NCBI GenBank assembly: GCA_947044405.1
Contig: CAMRHE010000035.1
Location: 8,591,501 to 8,655,500 of the forward strand
Direction: 5' to 3'
From: Leptodactylus fallax
Taxonomy: Eukaryota; Chordata; Amphibia; Anura; Leptodactylidae
Length of the DNA: 64,000 nt
The stretch's first letter is position 1. Every line of letters begins with the position of its first letter. The notes under the pieces were generated by a model. It did not search any database and was not told where the DNA came from. It saw nothing but the letters and a program-made list of their open reading frames with translations. Below, one piece after another: positions 10,634 to 20,984 of this stretch. The position numbers were made by a program, and so were the translations under genes.

Positions 10634-12250
10634 CAGTACAGACCAAAAGTTTGAACACCTTCTCATTCCAAGAGTTTTCTGTATTTTCATGACTATAAAA
10701 ATTGTAGAGTCACACTGAAGGCATCAAAACTATGAATTAACACATGTGGAATTATATACTTAAAAAAGTGTGAAACAACTGAAAATATGTCTTATATTCT
10801 AGGTTCTTCAAAGAAGCCACCTTTTGCTTTGATTACTGCTTTGCACACTCTTGATGAGCTTCAAGAGGTAGTCACCTGAAATGGTTTTCACTTCACAGGT
10901 GTGCCCTGTCAGGTTTAATAAGTGGGATTTCTTGCCTTATAAATGGGGTTGGGACCATCAGTTGTGTTGTTCAGAAGTCAGGTGGATACACAGCTGATAG
11001 TCCTACTGAATGGAGTGTTAGAATGTGTATTATGGCAAGAAAAAAAAAAGCAGCTAAGTAAAGAAAAACGAATGGCCATCATTACTTTAAGAAATGAAGG
11101 TCAGTCAGTCCAAAAAATTGGGAAAACTTTGAAAGTGTCCCCAAGTGCAGTGGCCAAAACCATCAAGCGCTACAAAGAAACTGGCTCACATGAGGACCGC
11201 CCCAGGAAAGGAAGACCAAGAGTCATCTCTGCTGTGGAGGATAAGTTCATCTGAGTCACCAGCCTCAGAAATCGCAGGTTAACAGCAGCTCAGATTAGAG
11301 ACCAGGTCAATGCCACACAGAGTTCTAGCAGCAGACACATCTCTACAACAACTGTTAAGAGGAGACTGTGTGCAGCAGGCCTTCATGGTAAAATAGCTGC
11401 TAGGAAACCACTGCTAAGGACAGGCAACAAGCAGAAGAGACTTGTTTGGGCAAAAGAACACAAGGAATGGACATAAGACCTGTGGAAATCTGTGCTTTGG
11501 TCTGATGAGTCCAAATTTGAGATCTTTGGTTCCAACCACCGTGTCTTTGTGCAATACAGAAAAGGTGAACAAATGGACTCTACATGCCTGGTTCCCACCG
11601 TGAAGCATGGAGGAGGAGGTGTGATGGTGTGTAGATGCTTTGCTGGTGACACTGTTGGGGATTTATTCAAAATTGAAGGAATACTGAACCAGCATGGTTA
11701 CCACAGCATCTTGCAGCGGCATGCTATTCCATCCGGTTTGCGTTTAGTTGGACCATCATTTATTTTTCAACAGGACAATGACCCCAAACACACCTCCAGA
11801 CTGTGTAAGGGCTATTTGACCAAGAAGGAGAGAGATGGGGTGCTACGCCAGATGACCTGGCCTCCACAGTCACCAGACCTGAACCCAATCGAGATGGTTT
11901 GGGGTGAGCTGGACCGCAGAGTGAAGGCAAAAGGGCCAACAAGTGCTAAGCATCTCTGGGAATTCCTTCAAGACGGTTGGAAGACCATTTCAGGTGACTG
12001 CCTCTTGAAGCTCATCAAGAGAATGCCAAGAGTGTGCAAAGCAGTAATCAAAGCAAAAAGGTGGCTACTTTGAAGAACCTAGAATATAAGACATTTTCAG
12101 TTGTTTCACACTTTTTTGTTAAGTATATAATTCCACATGTGTTAATTCATAGTTTTGATGCCTTCAGTGTGAATCAACAATTTTTATAGTCATGAAAATA
12201 CAGAAAACTCTCGGAATAAGAAGGTGTGTCCAAACTTTTGGTCTGTACTG
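10634..12250 (+). mobile_element. Tc1 family C
   Basis: The ends are CAGTACAGACCAAAAGTTTG and CCAAACTTTTGGTCTGTACTG, each bordered by TA. The terminal repeats extend over about 200 bp: the phrase TGTGGAATTATATACTT near 10747 returns inverted near 12120. The transposon lies in cystatin intron 1 on the opposite strand to the gene. Confidence 0.92.
11032..12073 (+). pseudogene. Tc1 transposase, family C (broken)
   Basis: The likely start is ATG at 11032 (MARKKKAAK-like). The N-terminal helix-turn-helix (IGKTLKVSPSAVAKTIKRY) and GRPR linker are present. A stop at 11252 and frameshifts between 11254 and 11490 interrupt the second DNA-binding part. The catalytic part is open from about 11492: LWSDESKFEIFG, then [12 protein letters not shown], then [13 protein letters not shown]. 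All three DDE residues are present. The damage is confined to the N-terminal half. Confidence 0.9.
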
Positions 12251-13081
12251 TATGTATATATCTATTTCACACATACAACACACACACACACACATCCCCC
12301 CAAAAAAAAAAAAAAAAAAAAAGAAAAAAGTTATAGGTGTCAGAAAACTGTGACCCCAGAAAAATTGGTCATTTTCAAAAAGTGATGTTTTTTGTAAAAG
12401 CAGTAAAACGTAATCAAAATAAATATGGTATCGCCGTAATCGTAATGACCCGCCGGACAAAGCTATATAAAAAAAAAAAATTCTGATAGAATTGTATGTT
12501 ATTTCACATGGACCCCCAAAAACGTAAATAAAAGCTAATCAAAACATTATATGTAACCTAAAATGGTGACAAATGAAAGAACAACTTGTCATGCAAAGAA
12601 TAAGCCTTCACATATCTATGTCGACAAAACAATAAAAAAAAGTTAAGAGTTTTGGAAGGTGGAGGGAAAATATGAAAAAAGTTGCGAGCATTACCATATA
12701 AACTATCCTGCGTCAGTAAAGGGTTATAAAACAAAGAAAAACTACGCTGAAACATATTTCCCAAACATACTGTATGCCAAATGGACAATCTTTCATAATT
12801 TGTGGGTTCCACAGAACTCTATAGACACTGGACCAGATTTTGTAGGCCTTGCACACCAGTTTTGCACAAAAAAAAATTAAACTTTTTAAAATCTAGGCTG
12901 TCTTTCACTTTCCCAAAAAGGGGACAGGCAAGTGTACAGTATACCTTATCATATAAGAGGCTTACCTTCCTCCGATGCTGTGAAGATATGCATTAGTAAT
13001 ACCAGCCTTCATAAATCTTCCTCACTGTACATTTGGCATACAGGCCAGTAGGCTATATGCACTTCAGCATGTAGGCTAAGG
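12251..13081. other. Noncoding stretch of cystatin intron 1
   Basis: It contains a (CA)n run at about 12278-12292 and a poly-A tract, then sequence with phrases such as ATGGTATCGCC that also occurs near 28815 (TTTGGTATCGCCGCATC), so it is probably part of a repeat related to the MITE at 28159. No exon is seen. Confidence 0.45.
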
Positions 13082-13396
13082 CCTCCTGTACACAACAGCA
13101 TTCAGTCCCACAAACACACATAAGAACCATATTTCCTGTACTGAACATGGCCATGTGCATGGAACTTACTGAATCATATTGAGATATGATGCAGTGAGCT
13201 CTAGAACGACCAGATAACAACTGTACTAGATTGAGAGCTTTATGTCAGGCTAGTAAAGTAACGATTTAGCTATTCGGGAGCTCACTGCATCATATCTCAC
13301 CATGATTCAGTGAGTTCCATCCACATGGCCGTGTCTGGGAAATATGGCTCTCATGCAGACTGTGTTTGTCCGACTGGATGTGGCCGTGTGCAGGAG
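13082..13396. mobile_element. Foldback element
   Basis: Left arm phrases GCATTCAGTCC and CATGGCCATGTG pair with right arm phrases GGACTGGATG and CACATGGCCGTG. The central arms TGATGCAGTGAGCT and AGCTCACTGCATCA are perfect inverse complements. No coding sequence. Confidence 0.6.
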
Positions 13397-13820
13397 TGAT
13401 TTTTTTAAAAAAAGATCACTATTTTTAAAGGCTTTCACCTATTATGATCTACATCTGGTTTTGGCTTCTGAAAAACACCATAAAAAACCTGAACATGGGT
13501 CCTTACTATAACAATTTCCAACATTGCTTTCTTGTATAAATGCACCCTTAGGCTCACTTATGTTCACACTTGTAGAAGCAAAACTGCCTGCCTTTTTATA
13601 TTTCCTGCCTGTAGTTTTGCCTAAGAACACAAGAGTATTAGGCCCTCCTAGAAAGAGGACCTAACACATCCACGGTAATGCACAATTAACTGCAATACAG
13701 AAGAGTATTGCTGTACATTGAACAGAGGATCAAGCAATCCTATGTTCAAAGCCCCTAAAGGGACAGAATTATATATATATAAAAAAAAAAAAAAAAAAAT
13801 TAAACAATTAAACAGGAGTT

Positions 13821-14059
13821 AGGCTGGGTTCACACCAGCGCTTAAACTCCGTTTGGGGATTCCGTCCCCAAACCAGTTTAAAAAAAAAAAATGCAGGGAG
13901 ATTGCTTTTCTCGCTGCATTTTTCGCCCCTTTCGGGCAGAAACCCAGTGGACCCCATTATAGACTATGGGGTTCACAGGTAACCACTTTTTTAAGCTGAT
14001 TAGGTTTCTGTTCGTGGGGATCCCCAAGCGGACTCCCGAATGCAAGTGTGAACCTAGCA
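13821..14059. mobile_element. MITE with GGTTCACAC ends
   Basis: It begins GGCTGGGTTCACACCAG and ends AAGTGTGAACCTAGC. The internal sequence has a short inverted repeat around GGGGATTCCGTCCCC. It is the same kind of element as at 56771-57028 (inverted ends TAGGTTCACAC, shared CCGTT and TGGACCCCAT phrases). Confidence 0.65.
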
Positions 14060-14510
14060 TCAAACCATATTTGGCATTACTGCATGCACAAAAGTCTGAT
14101 GTAAATACTTTATTTTTCCAGTAAGATGAGCACTGTAGAAAAACAAGCCATACACTGCTTTATGATCACCATGCCTCCTACAAATAATAAATAGGAATAT
14201 AAAGTGTGAGCAAGAACTCCAAACACATCAGGAAACAAGAAATAGCACCAGTAAACGCTACAGTTCAGCCATGAACAGCCTCTGTACAGTGCTGTAGAAC
14301 ATTCAGCACTATTAGTGAACAGATGGCCGCCGCAACGCAACGTCCGCACAGAAAATAATCTGCCAACTAATGACGTCATGAGCTTGTTATATAGCTATAT
14401 ATTACATAGATAGTCCCACTCGGCTCTGCTACATCACACCTATACGTGTGTATGCATATATCTGTAGAGAGCGCGCACACGTGCTTTCTACCACATCTAA
14501 CGGTTCAGAC

Positions 14511-14720
14511 CTGCTTCACGGCGTTGTGGACCTTCACCACCCGGGCCTGGTACAGGTCATTGCTGGCCTTGTTGTAATCGTATAAAGCACACGATAGAGC
14601 CTGTTTCACCAAGGCAGAGTTGGCATCCGCTTTTTCCAGACCACCGTACATTGTCCTTGCCTGTGTGAACGCAGACAAGCAGACGACCACCACCACCGCT
14701 ACAATAAACAGGCGCGCCAT
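14511..14720 (-). CDS. Type-2 cystatin, exon 1 (signal peptide and N-terminal half)
   Basis: Seventy codons from ATG at 14720. A hydrophobic signal peptide (MARLFIVAVVVVVCLSAF) is followed by the mature N-terminus with the GG of YGGLEKAD, the residues that enter the protease cleft in cystatins. The helix region reads VKQALSCALYDYNKASNDLY and matches the family NKASND motif. The exon ends VKQ at a GTCTGA donor (14510-14505), so the QxVxG loop is split between exons 1 and 2, as in vertebrate CST genes. An upstream in-frame GTG at 14729 is not needed: the ATG gives a proper signal peptide and sits about 45 bases below the TATA box. The product should be a secreted cysteine protease inhibitor. 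I cannot assign an orthologue, so no symbol is given. Confidence 0.93.
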
Positions 14721-14764
14721 GACTATCACAGGAACACAGGGAGCTTGAGCGTACAGGAAGGGGG

Positions 14765-14773
14765 CTTTTATAG
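14765..14773 (-). promoter_or_regulatory. TATA box of the cystatin gene
   Basis: The minus strand reads CTATAAAAG. A start about 30 bases downstream would fall near 14735, giving a very short 5' UTR before the ATG at 14720. A TATA promoter with short leader is common for small secreted proteins. Confidence 0.7.
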
Positions 14774-15264
14774 GAATGCAGGCGCCATGTTTATTGTGGG
14801 CGCTTCAGGGATGCTTGTCAGTAGGTAAAGAGGTGGCCACGACATTTCTTATGTAATATGCGTTTTTCTCAAATGTCTCTTAGCGGTAATTTATAGCATG
14901 TAAGTGTCTACAGGCAAAGACTCAGGTTTTACCCAAACTGAAGATGTCGGGAGTGTGGAATTAGGGTCACATGACTGGACTATTAACTCAACAGATGGGC
15001 ATTGTTGGTACCTAAGGACATTTTATATTCTTGGTTTACTATTGTGACATTGGTAATATTACAATAAAGACAACTGAAGCAGGTTGTTTGGGTTGCCATT
15101 ACCAAATTCTGTTAGCCCTTATTCAGACAGTGCATTTTATTCAAGTTTAACACTTAGTAGTCCAAATATAAAACCAGTTTTGTAGAACTGTTAAATCCAG
15201 ACTACAGATTGTTCTCATAGATATGCCGTATTATATACCGCTAGAAAGCTGACAGTGGGCCAGA
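14774..15264. other. Upstream region of the cystatin gene
   Basis: No exon is visible. Bases 15225-15255 (ATATACCGCTAGAAAGCTGA) resemble the end of the foldback family at 39598-40168, so a relic of it probably borders the R repeat that follows. Confidence 0.4.
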
Positions 15265-16050
15265 GGACATTTTTGATTCCCTGCCTTCCAAACCCCATAA
15301 CTTTTTTATTTTTCCATTCACAGAGCCATATGAGTGAGGGCTTAATGTTTGCAGGACAAATTGTTCTTCATAATGGTGCCATTTATTATTCTATACAATG
15401 TACTGTGAAGCTGGAAAAAATTCAAAATGGGGTGGAATTGGAGAAAAAGTGCATTTGTACGGCTTCATTTTTTTCTCATTCACTATGCAGCCAAATTGAC
15501 ATGTCACCTGTATTTTATGTTTCGGTCAGATTCCGGGGATACCGAATTTATATAGTTTTATTTACATTTTAACCCCTTAACAAAAATCTTTTATATTTCC
15601 ATGTACAGGGATGCATAGAGGGTCTTTTCTTGCATGACCAGGTGTACTTTTTAGTTATACCATTTTGGGTCTATTGCTTTGATCACTATTTATTAAAATT
15701 TTTATCAGAGGCAAAACAGCAAAAAAAACAGTGGTTCGGCACTTGATTTTTTTTTTTCCCACTACAGCATTCGCCATACAGGAAAATTATTTTTATAAGT
15801 TTGTGGACCAGACATTTTTGAACACAGGGATACCTAATGTGTATGTGTTTCACATTAATTGTTAACTTTTATATATATATATATATTCTAGGGAAAGAGA
15901 GGTGATTTGAATTTTAATTCTTTTTATTTATTTACTTATTTTTTGTCTTGCATTTATTAGACACACTAGGGGTCTTCAACCCCAAGGAGTGTAATCACTA
16001 ATGCAATGCATTACAATGCTAATGCATTGCAAAATATCGGCATAAAGCTA

Positions 16051-16994
16051 CAGTGCCTTGCGAAAGTATTCGGCCCCCTTGAACTTCTCAACCTTTTGCC
16101 ACATTTCAGGCTTCAAACATAAAGATATAAAATTTTAATTTTTTTGTGAAGAATCAACAAGTGGGACACAATTGTGAAGTGGAACGAAATTTATTGTTTA
16201 TTTTAAACTTTTGTAAAAAATAAAAAACTGAAAAGTGGGGAGTGCAATATTATTCGGCCCCTTTACTTTCAGTGCAGCAAACTCACTCCAGAAGTTCAGT
16301 GAGAATATCTGAATGATCCAATGTTGTCCTAAATGACTGATGATGATAAATATAATCCACCTGTGTGTAATCAAGTCTCCGTATAAATGTACCTGCTCTG
16401 TGATAGTCTCAGGGTTCTGTTTAAAGCACAGAGAGCATCATGAAGACCACTGAACACACCAGGCAGGTCCGTGATACTGTTGTGGAGAAGTTTAAAGCCG
16501 GATGTGGATACAAAAAGATTTCCCAAACTTTAAACATCCCAAGGAGCACTATGCAAGCGATCATATTGAAATAGAAGGAGTATCAGACCACTGCAAATCT
16601 ACCAAGACCCGGCCGTCCCTCTAAACTTTCATCTCAAACAAGGAGAAGACTGATCAGAGATGCAGCCAAGAGGCCCATGATCACTCTGGATGAACTGCAG
16701 AGATCTACAGCTGAGGTGGGAGAGTCTGTCCATAGGACAACAATCAGTCGTACACTGCACAAATCTGGCCTTTATGGAAGAGTGGCAAGAAGAAAGCCAT
16801 TTCTCAAAGATATCCATAAAAAGTCTCGTTTAAAGTTTGCCACAAGCCACCTGGGAGACACACCAAACATGCGGAAGAAGGTTCTCTGGTCAGATGAAAC
16901 CAAAATCGAACTTTTTATATCCTTATGTTTGAAGCCTGAAATGTGGCAAAAGGTTGAAAAGTTCAAGGGGGCCGAATACTTTTGCAAGGCACTG
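16051..16994 (+). mobile_element. Tc1 family B, copy 1 (internally deleted)
   Basis: The ends CAGTGCCTTGCGAAAGTATT and TACTTTTGCAAGGCACTG are bordered by TA on both sides. The sequence runs from the left terminal repeat through the first half of the transposase, then jumps directly to the right terminal repeat at about 16918. Confidence 0.93.
16440..16917 (+). pseudogene. Tc1 transposase, family B, DNA-binding half only
   Basis: ATG at 16440 opens a frame with the first helix-turn-helix (AGCGYKKISQTLNIPRST), a stop at about 16573, then the GRPSKLS linker and the second DNA-binding region (MITLDELQRSTAEVGE, TISRTLHKSGLYGR). It ends just after LWSDETKIELF, the first catalytic Asp. The second Asp and the Glu have been deleted. 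Any product could bind terminal repeats but not cut. Confidence 0.88.
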
Positions 16995-17042
16995 TATCTG
17001 TCATACCAATGCATGCCAGGCAAGTCTGGGAGCCTTCAATAG

Positions 17043-17185
17043 CACCCCCTTTCCTGGACCCACATGGTATAATGCCCCATTTACACATACTATAATTTCC
17101 CACAGTGGCCCCTCCACAAAGTATAATGTCCCATAGCAGTCCCTATACAGTATAATGTCCCAAAGTAGGGGGTCTGAAGAGCAGT
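17043..17185. repeat. Short degenerate TGGCCCC minisatellite
   Basis: Loose repeats of a CACAGTGGCCCC ... AGTATAATGTCCCA unit, about 30 bases each. The same kind of unit is expanded at 30725-31435 and 57405-57715. Confidence 0.5.
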
Positions 17186-17281
17186 GCTCCAGGCAGGTGA
17201 AGGTCCACCCCTGGTGCTCCAACAGCTTCATTTGCATAGAACTTTAAAGTTGTTTTGCTCCTGATCTACAAAAGTGACATA

Positions 17282-18917
17282 CAGTCATATGAAAAAGTTT
17301 GGGCACCCCTATTAATCTTAATCATTTTTAGTTCTAAATATTTGGGTGTTTGCAGCAGCCATTTCAATTTGATATATCTAATAACTGATGGACACAGTAA
17401 TATTTCAGGATTGAAATGAGGTTTATTGTACTAACAGAAAATGTGCAATATGCATTAAACCAAAATTTGACCGGTGCAAAAATTTGGGTACCCTTATCAT
17501 TTCATTGATTTGAATACTCCTAACTACTTTTTACTGACTTACTGAAGCACAAAATTGGTTTTGTAACCTCACTGAGCTTTGAACTTCATAGCCAGGTGTA
17601 TCCAATCATGAGAAAAGGTATTTAAGGTGGCCAATTGCAAGTTGTTCTCCTATTTGAATCTCCTCTGAAGAGTGGCATCATGGGCTCCTCAAAACAACTC
17701 TCAAATGATCTGAAAACAAAGATTGTTCAACATAGTTGTTCAGGGGAAGGATACAAAAAGTTGTCTCAGAGATTTAACCTGTCAGTTTCCACTGTGAGGA
17801 ACATAGTAAGGAAATGGAAGACCACAGGGACAGTTCTTGTTAAGCCCAGAAGTGGCAGGCCAAGAAAAATATCAGAAAGGCAGAGAAGAAGAATGGTGAG
17901 AACAGTCAAGGACAATCCACAGACCACCTCCAAAGAGCTGCAGCATCATCTTGCTGCAGATGGTGTCACTGTGCATCGGTCAACAATACAGCACACTTTG
18001 CACAAGGAGAAGCTGTATGGGAGAGTGATGCGAAAGAAGCCGTTTCTGAAAGCACGCCACAAACAGAGTCGCCTGAGGTATGCAAAAGCACATTTGGACA
18101 AGCCAGCTTCATTTTGGAAGAAGGTCCTGTGGACTGATGAAACAAAGATTGAGTTGTTTGGTCATACAAAAAGGCGTTATGCATGGCGTCCAAAAAACAC
18201 AGCATTCCAAGAAAAACACTTGCTACCCACTGTAAAATTTGGTGGCGGTTCCATCATGCTTTGGGGCTGTGTGGCCAATGCCGGCACTGGGAATCTTGTT
18301 AAAGTTGAGGGTCTCATGGATTCAACTCAGTATCAGCAGATTCTTGAGAATAATGTACAAGAATCAGTGACGAATTTGAAGTTACGCCGGGGATGGATAT
18401 TTCAGCAAGACAATGATCCAAATCTACTCAGGCATTCATGCAGAGGAACAATTACAATGTTCTGGAATTGCCATCCCAGTCCCCAGACTTGAATATCATT
18501 GAACATCTGTGGGATCATTTGAAGCGGGCTGTCCATGCTCGGCGACCATCAAACTTAACTGAACTGGAATTGTTTTGTAAAGAGGAATGGTCAAAAATAC
18601 CTTCATCCAGGATCCAGGAACTGATTAAAAGCTACAGGAAGCGACTAGAGGCTGTTATTTTTGCAAAAGTAGGATCTACTAAATATTAATGTCACTTTTC
18701 TGTTGAGGTGCCCATACTTTTGCACCGGTCAAATTTTGGTTTAATGCATATTGCACATTTTCTGTTAGTACAATAAACCTCATTTCAATCCTGAAATATT
18801 ACTGTGTCCATCAGTTATTAGATATATCAAATTGAAATGGCTGTTGCAAACACCCAAATATTTAGAACTAAAAATGATTAAGATTAATAGGGGTCCCCAA
18901 ACTTTTTCATATGACTG
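17282..18917 (+). mobile_element. Tc1 family D, nearly complete
   Basis: The ends are CAGTCATATGAAAAAGTTTG and AAACTTTTTCATATGACTG with TA on both sides. Terminal inverted repeats are about 215 bp long, with the inner boundary at the CCGGTGCAAAA phrase near 17470 matched by TTTTGCACCGG near 18718. The arms are close to identical, so the copy is fairly young. Confidence 0.95.
17680..18689 (+). pseudogene. Tc1 transposase, family D, one small break
   Basis: ATG at 17680 opens MGSSKQLSNDLKTKIV. Both helix-turn-helix parts (LSQRFNLSVSTVRNIVRKW; TSKELQHHLAADGVTV) and the GRPRKIS linker are intact. The core has [12 protein letters not shown], then FQQDNDP. The frame breaks immediately after NDP, at about 18420-18440, by a small deletion that removes the KHT part. 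It resumes with LPSQSPDLNIIEHLWDHL and runs to the TAA at 18687. Apart from this break the protein is full length (about 336 codons). Confidence 0.92.
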
Positions 18918-18949
18918 TACATAGCAATGGCATGGGGTATCATTGTAAC

Positions 18950-19460
18950 ATGGGGGGGGCGGTTGAATATTGTAGACGTGCTTTAAGGGGGGGGTCCCCC
19001 CCCACACCTTTCCCCCGGGGGGGCCCCCCCGGGAGGGGGGGGCCGGCCCCTTGGGGGGCCCCCCCCCCCTCCCCTTTGTGGGGCCGGGGGGGGGGGGGGG
19101 GGGGGCCCCCCCCCCCCCCAAAAAAAAGGAAAGACCCTCCCGGGGGGGGGGGGGGGGGGCGCCCGTTTTCCGTTCCCGCCCCCCGGGGGGGGGGGGGGCC
19201 CGCGCCCCCGGGCGTCTTGGCTCCCCCCCCCCCCCCCCTCCCTTGGGGGGGGGGGGGGGGGCACTGCCCCCCCCCACCAACATACCTTTATCCCCCCCCC
19301 CCCAAAAAATATTTTATTTTCCCCCCCCCCCCCCTCTAGACAAACCCACCCCCCCCCCCCCCCGGCCGCCCCCCCCCCCCGATTATCCTATTTACCCAGT
19401 ACATAGGGGTGGTAAAATGGAGGGCGGAAGGGGGGCCGGGGCCGGGGGCCCCGGGGGGGG
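18950..19460. other. Poly-G/poly-C anomaly, probable assembly artefact
   Basis: About 500 bases made almost wholly of G and C runs of 5 to 25 bases, with a few A runs. Nothing similar occurs in the rest of the window. The long proline/glycine ORFs on both strands here are products of the composition. Its sharp edges and random run lengths suggest low-quality reads or a collapsed simple repeat rather than real unique sequence. Confidence 0.7.
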
Positions 19461-20916
19461 GGGTTTTATATACCATGGTGTGACAGGAACCTCTGCTGCA
19501 GATTCCTTCTGAAATGCCAAGCAAACTAAAACAGAATGCTGTGCTGTTTTGTCTGGTAAAATGAAATCTTAATGGGTGCATTGGGTTCTGTTGGTGTTTG
19601 TCATATGAACAGGTTCAGACTAGCCCACAGGTGATTTCCTAACCCTGAAATGCGTAAGAGATTCCCGTGTTTCCTGTAGGAGTGTGTCTGTCCTGTTTTT
19701 ATTTTCATGCCTATGGATTAAAAGCTAAGTTTTAAACTTTATTTTTGGTTGCTGGATGTTGAGTATAATAATATACTGGCTGGATTATTTAACCACTTCT
19801 GGTCACTGGGCCATTTTTCCTGCTTCAGGACTGGATTATTCAAATAATTTTTGCATCTTTTTTCAGTGATACATGGGGCTTTATTTTTATGTTGTTTTTA
19901 TTTTTGCAATTTTTTTTCTGTTTTTATACCCAGGAAAATGTAAACAAAAAAAGAGGGGAGACAGTTACAGTAAAAAGTATCACATAGTGTGGTGTTTACT
20001 TTTTATTTGTCTATTTTTTTTTTTTTTTACATTGTGCCCCCCATTAAGGTCATGAAATGCAGCCTCCTACTGTACAGTGTAGAGCTAATCAATGTCATGT
20101 GAACACCAGGCCGGAAGGGGAGCCATATCATGGCAGCTCCCTTAGCTGTATACAAAGCCCTATGTATTCAGTGATCAGGAAGGTAGATATGGTAAAAAAC
20201 TGTCCCTGCCTTCTCTCTGGGATGTTGTAACAGCCAGCTCCATTCGTCTGCAGCTACACAATCTCCTGCAGCTGTTACACCTGTAAGTCCTTGCAGAGAT
20301 AGATGACGACCGCCCAGACATATGTAGTCAATGTGTGGTCGGCATCTGGTTAATAAACCACCCATGTTATTTTTATATACTGCAGATACATTGAGCAGCT
20401 GAGATGACATCTAGGTGCAGAGTCAGGCCAAGCAGTATCCTTCTGTCCTGGGCTCCATTTTCTCACTCACAATAGGGCCCTAGTCACCAATCATATTGCT
20501 GTTGCCTGCGCGGTGTGAGCATATATATCTGGTTTACAGAGCTAAGAGATGAGAAAGAAATTGGTTAACACTATAAATTTTTAACCCTATAATATGTTTC
20601 TATTTCACATTATAGCCAGTAGATTTCTTCTAGAAGATTCTTGGCATTACCAGCTGGTCAAACTTAAACAAATGGAAATAGACTGGATCTACTTCCTGTG
20701 CTAAGTTTCTATTGTCTGCAAGCCCCAAGCCCATCATTTTATTGTCCCAAGAATGGAGTCCTCATTTAGGCTAACATTCCTTTGTACTTTGAACTGATTG
20801 GTGACAAACACCCGCATGGCATCCTGAGATTGCTCTCATCCACTTCTGTTGATATATAATAAAGGAGCTGGGGCCTTTTTGCCTCTCAGACTTCAAATCA
20901 CACCTTTTGTGTCTGT
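19461..20916. other. Noncoding stretch with a possible TTAA MITE
   Basis: No exon is recognised. A candidate element covers 19789-20353, opening TTAACCACTTCTGG and closing CATCTGGTTAA. The rest is AT-rich with T runs. The sequence just before the LINE target duplication at 20918 shows no recognisable snRNA promoter to my eye. Confidence 0.4.
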
Positions 20917-20931
20917 GTATTTGTTCATGCC

Positions 20932-20984
20932 TCGCTTCTCAGCCTTTTGGCTACATTCAAGTGTAGGATCTGTTCTTTTAAGTT
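20932..20984 (+). pseudogene. U2 snRNA 5' fragment
   Basis: The sequence TCGCTTCTCAGCCTTTTGG followed by a TCAAGTGTAGGATCTGTTCT segment matches the first 50 or so bases of U2 snRNA with roughly ten mismatches. It covers stem-loop I and the branch-site recognition element, whose usual GTAGTA core reads GTAGGA here. Similarity stops near 20984, before stem-loop IIa. The start coincides with the true 5' end of U2, as expected for a copy made from RNA. It is not a functional snRNA gene. Confidence 0.85.

Larger units (their letters stand above)
15265..17042. mobile_element. Repeat family R, copy a, interrupted by Tc1 B copy 1
   Basis: Phrases such as AATGTACTGTGAAGCTGG, ATACCTAATGTGTATGTGTT and GGGAGCCTTCAATAG recur in order in the copies at 25835, 42750 and 58470. 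The start is approximate. A Tc1 copy sits at 16051-16994; removing it with one TA restores a continuous R sequence. Elsewhere R is bordered by TTAA, so it is probably a nonautonomous piggyBac-like element. No TTAA border could be fixed for this copy. Confidence 0.7.

Noticed and set aside
14110..14379. An 89-codon minus-strand ORF just below cystatin exon 1
   Set aside because: It lies in the cystatin intron, has no recognisable domain and no splice context.
18780..19512. Long proline- and glycine-rich ORFs on both strands
   Set aside because: They exist only because of G and C homopolymer runs that are probably an artefact.
20932..20984. A functional U2 snRNA gene
   Set aside because: Only the first 53 bases are present, the branch-recognition core is changed, and the segment lies inside a LINE target duplication.
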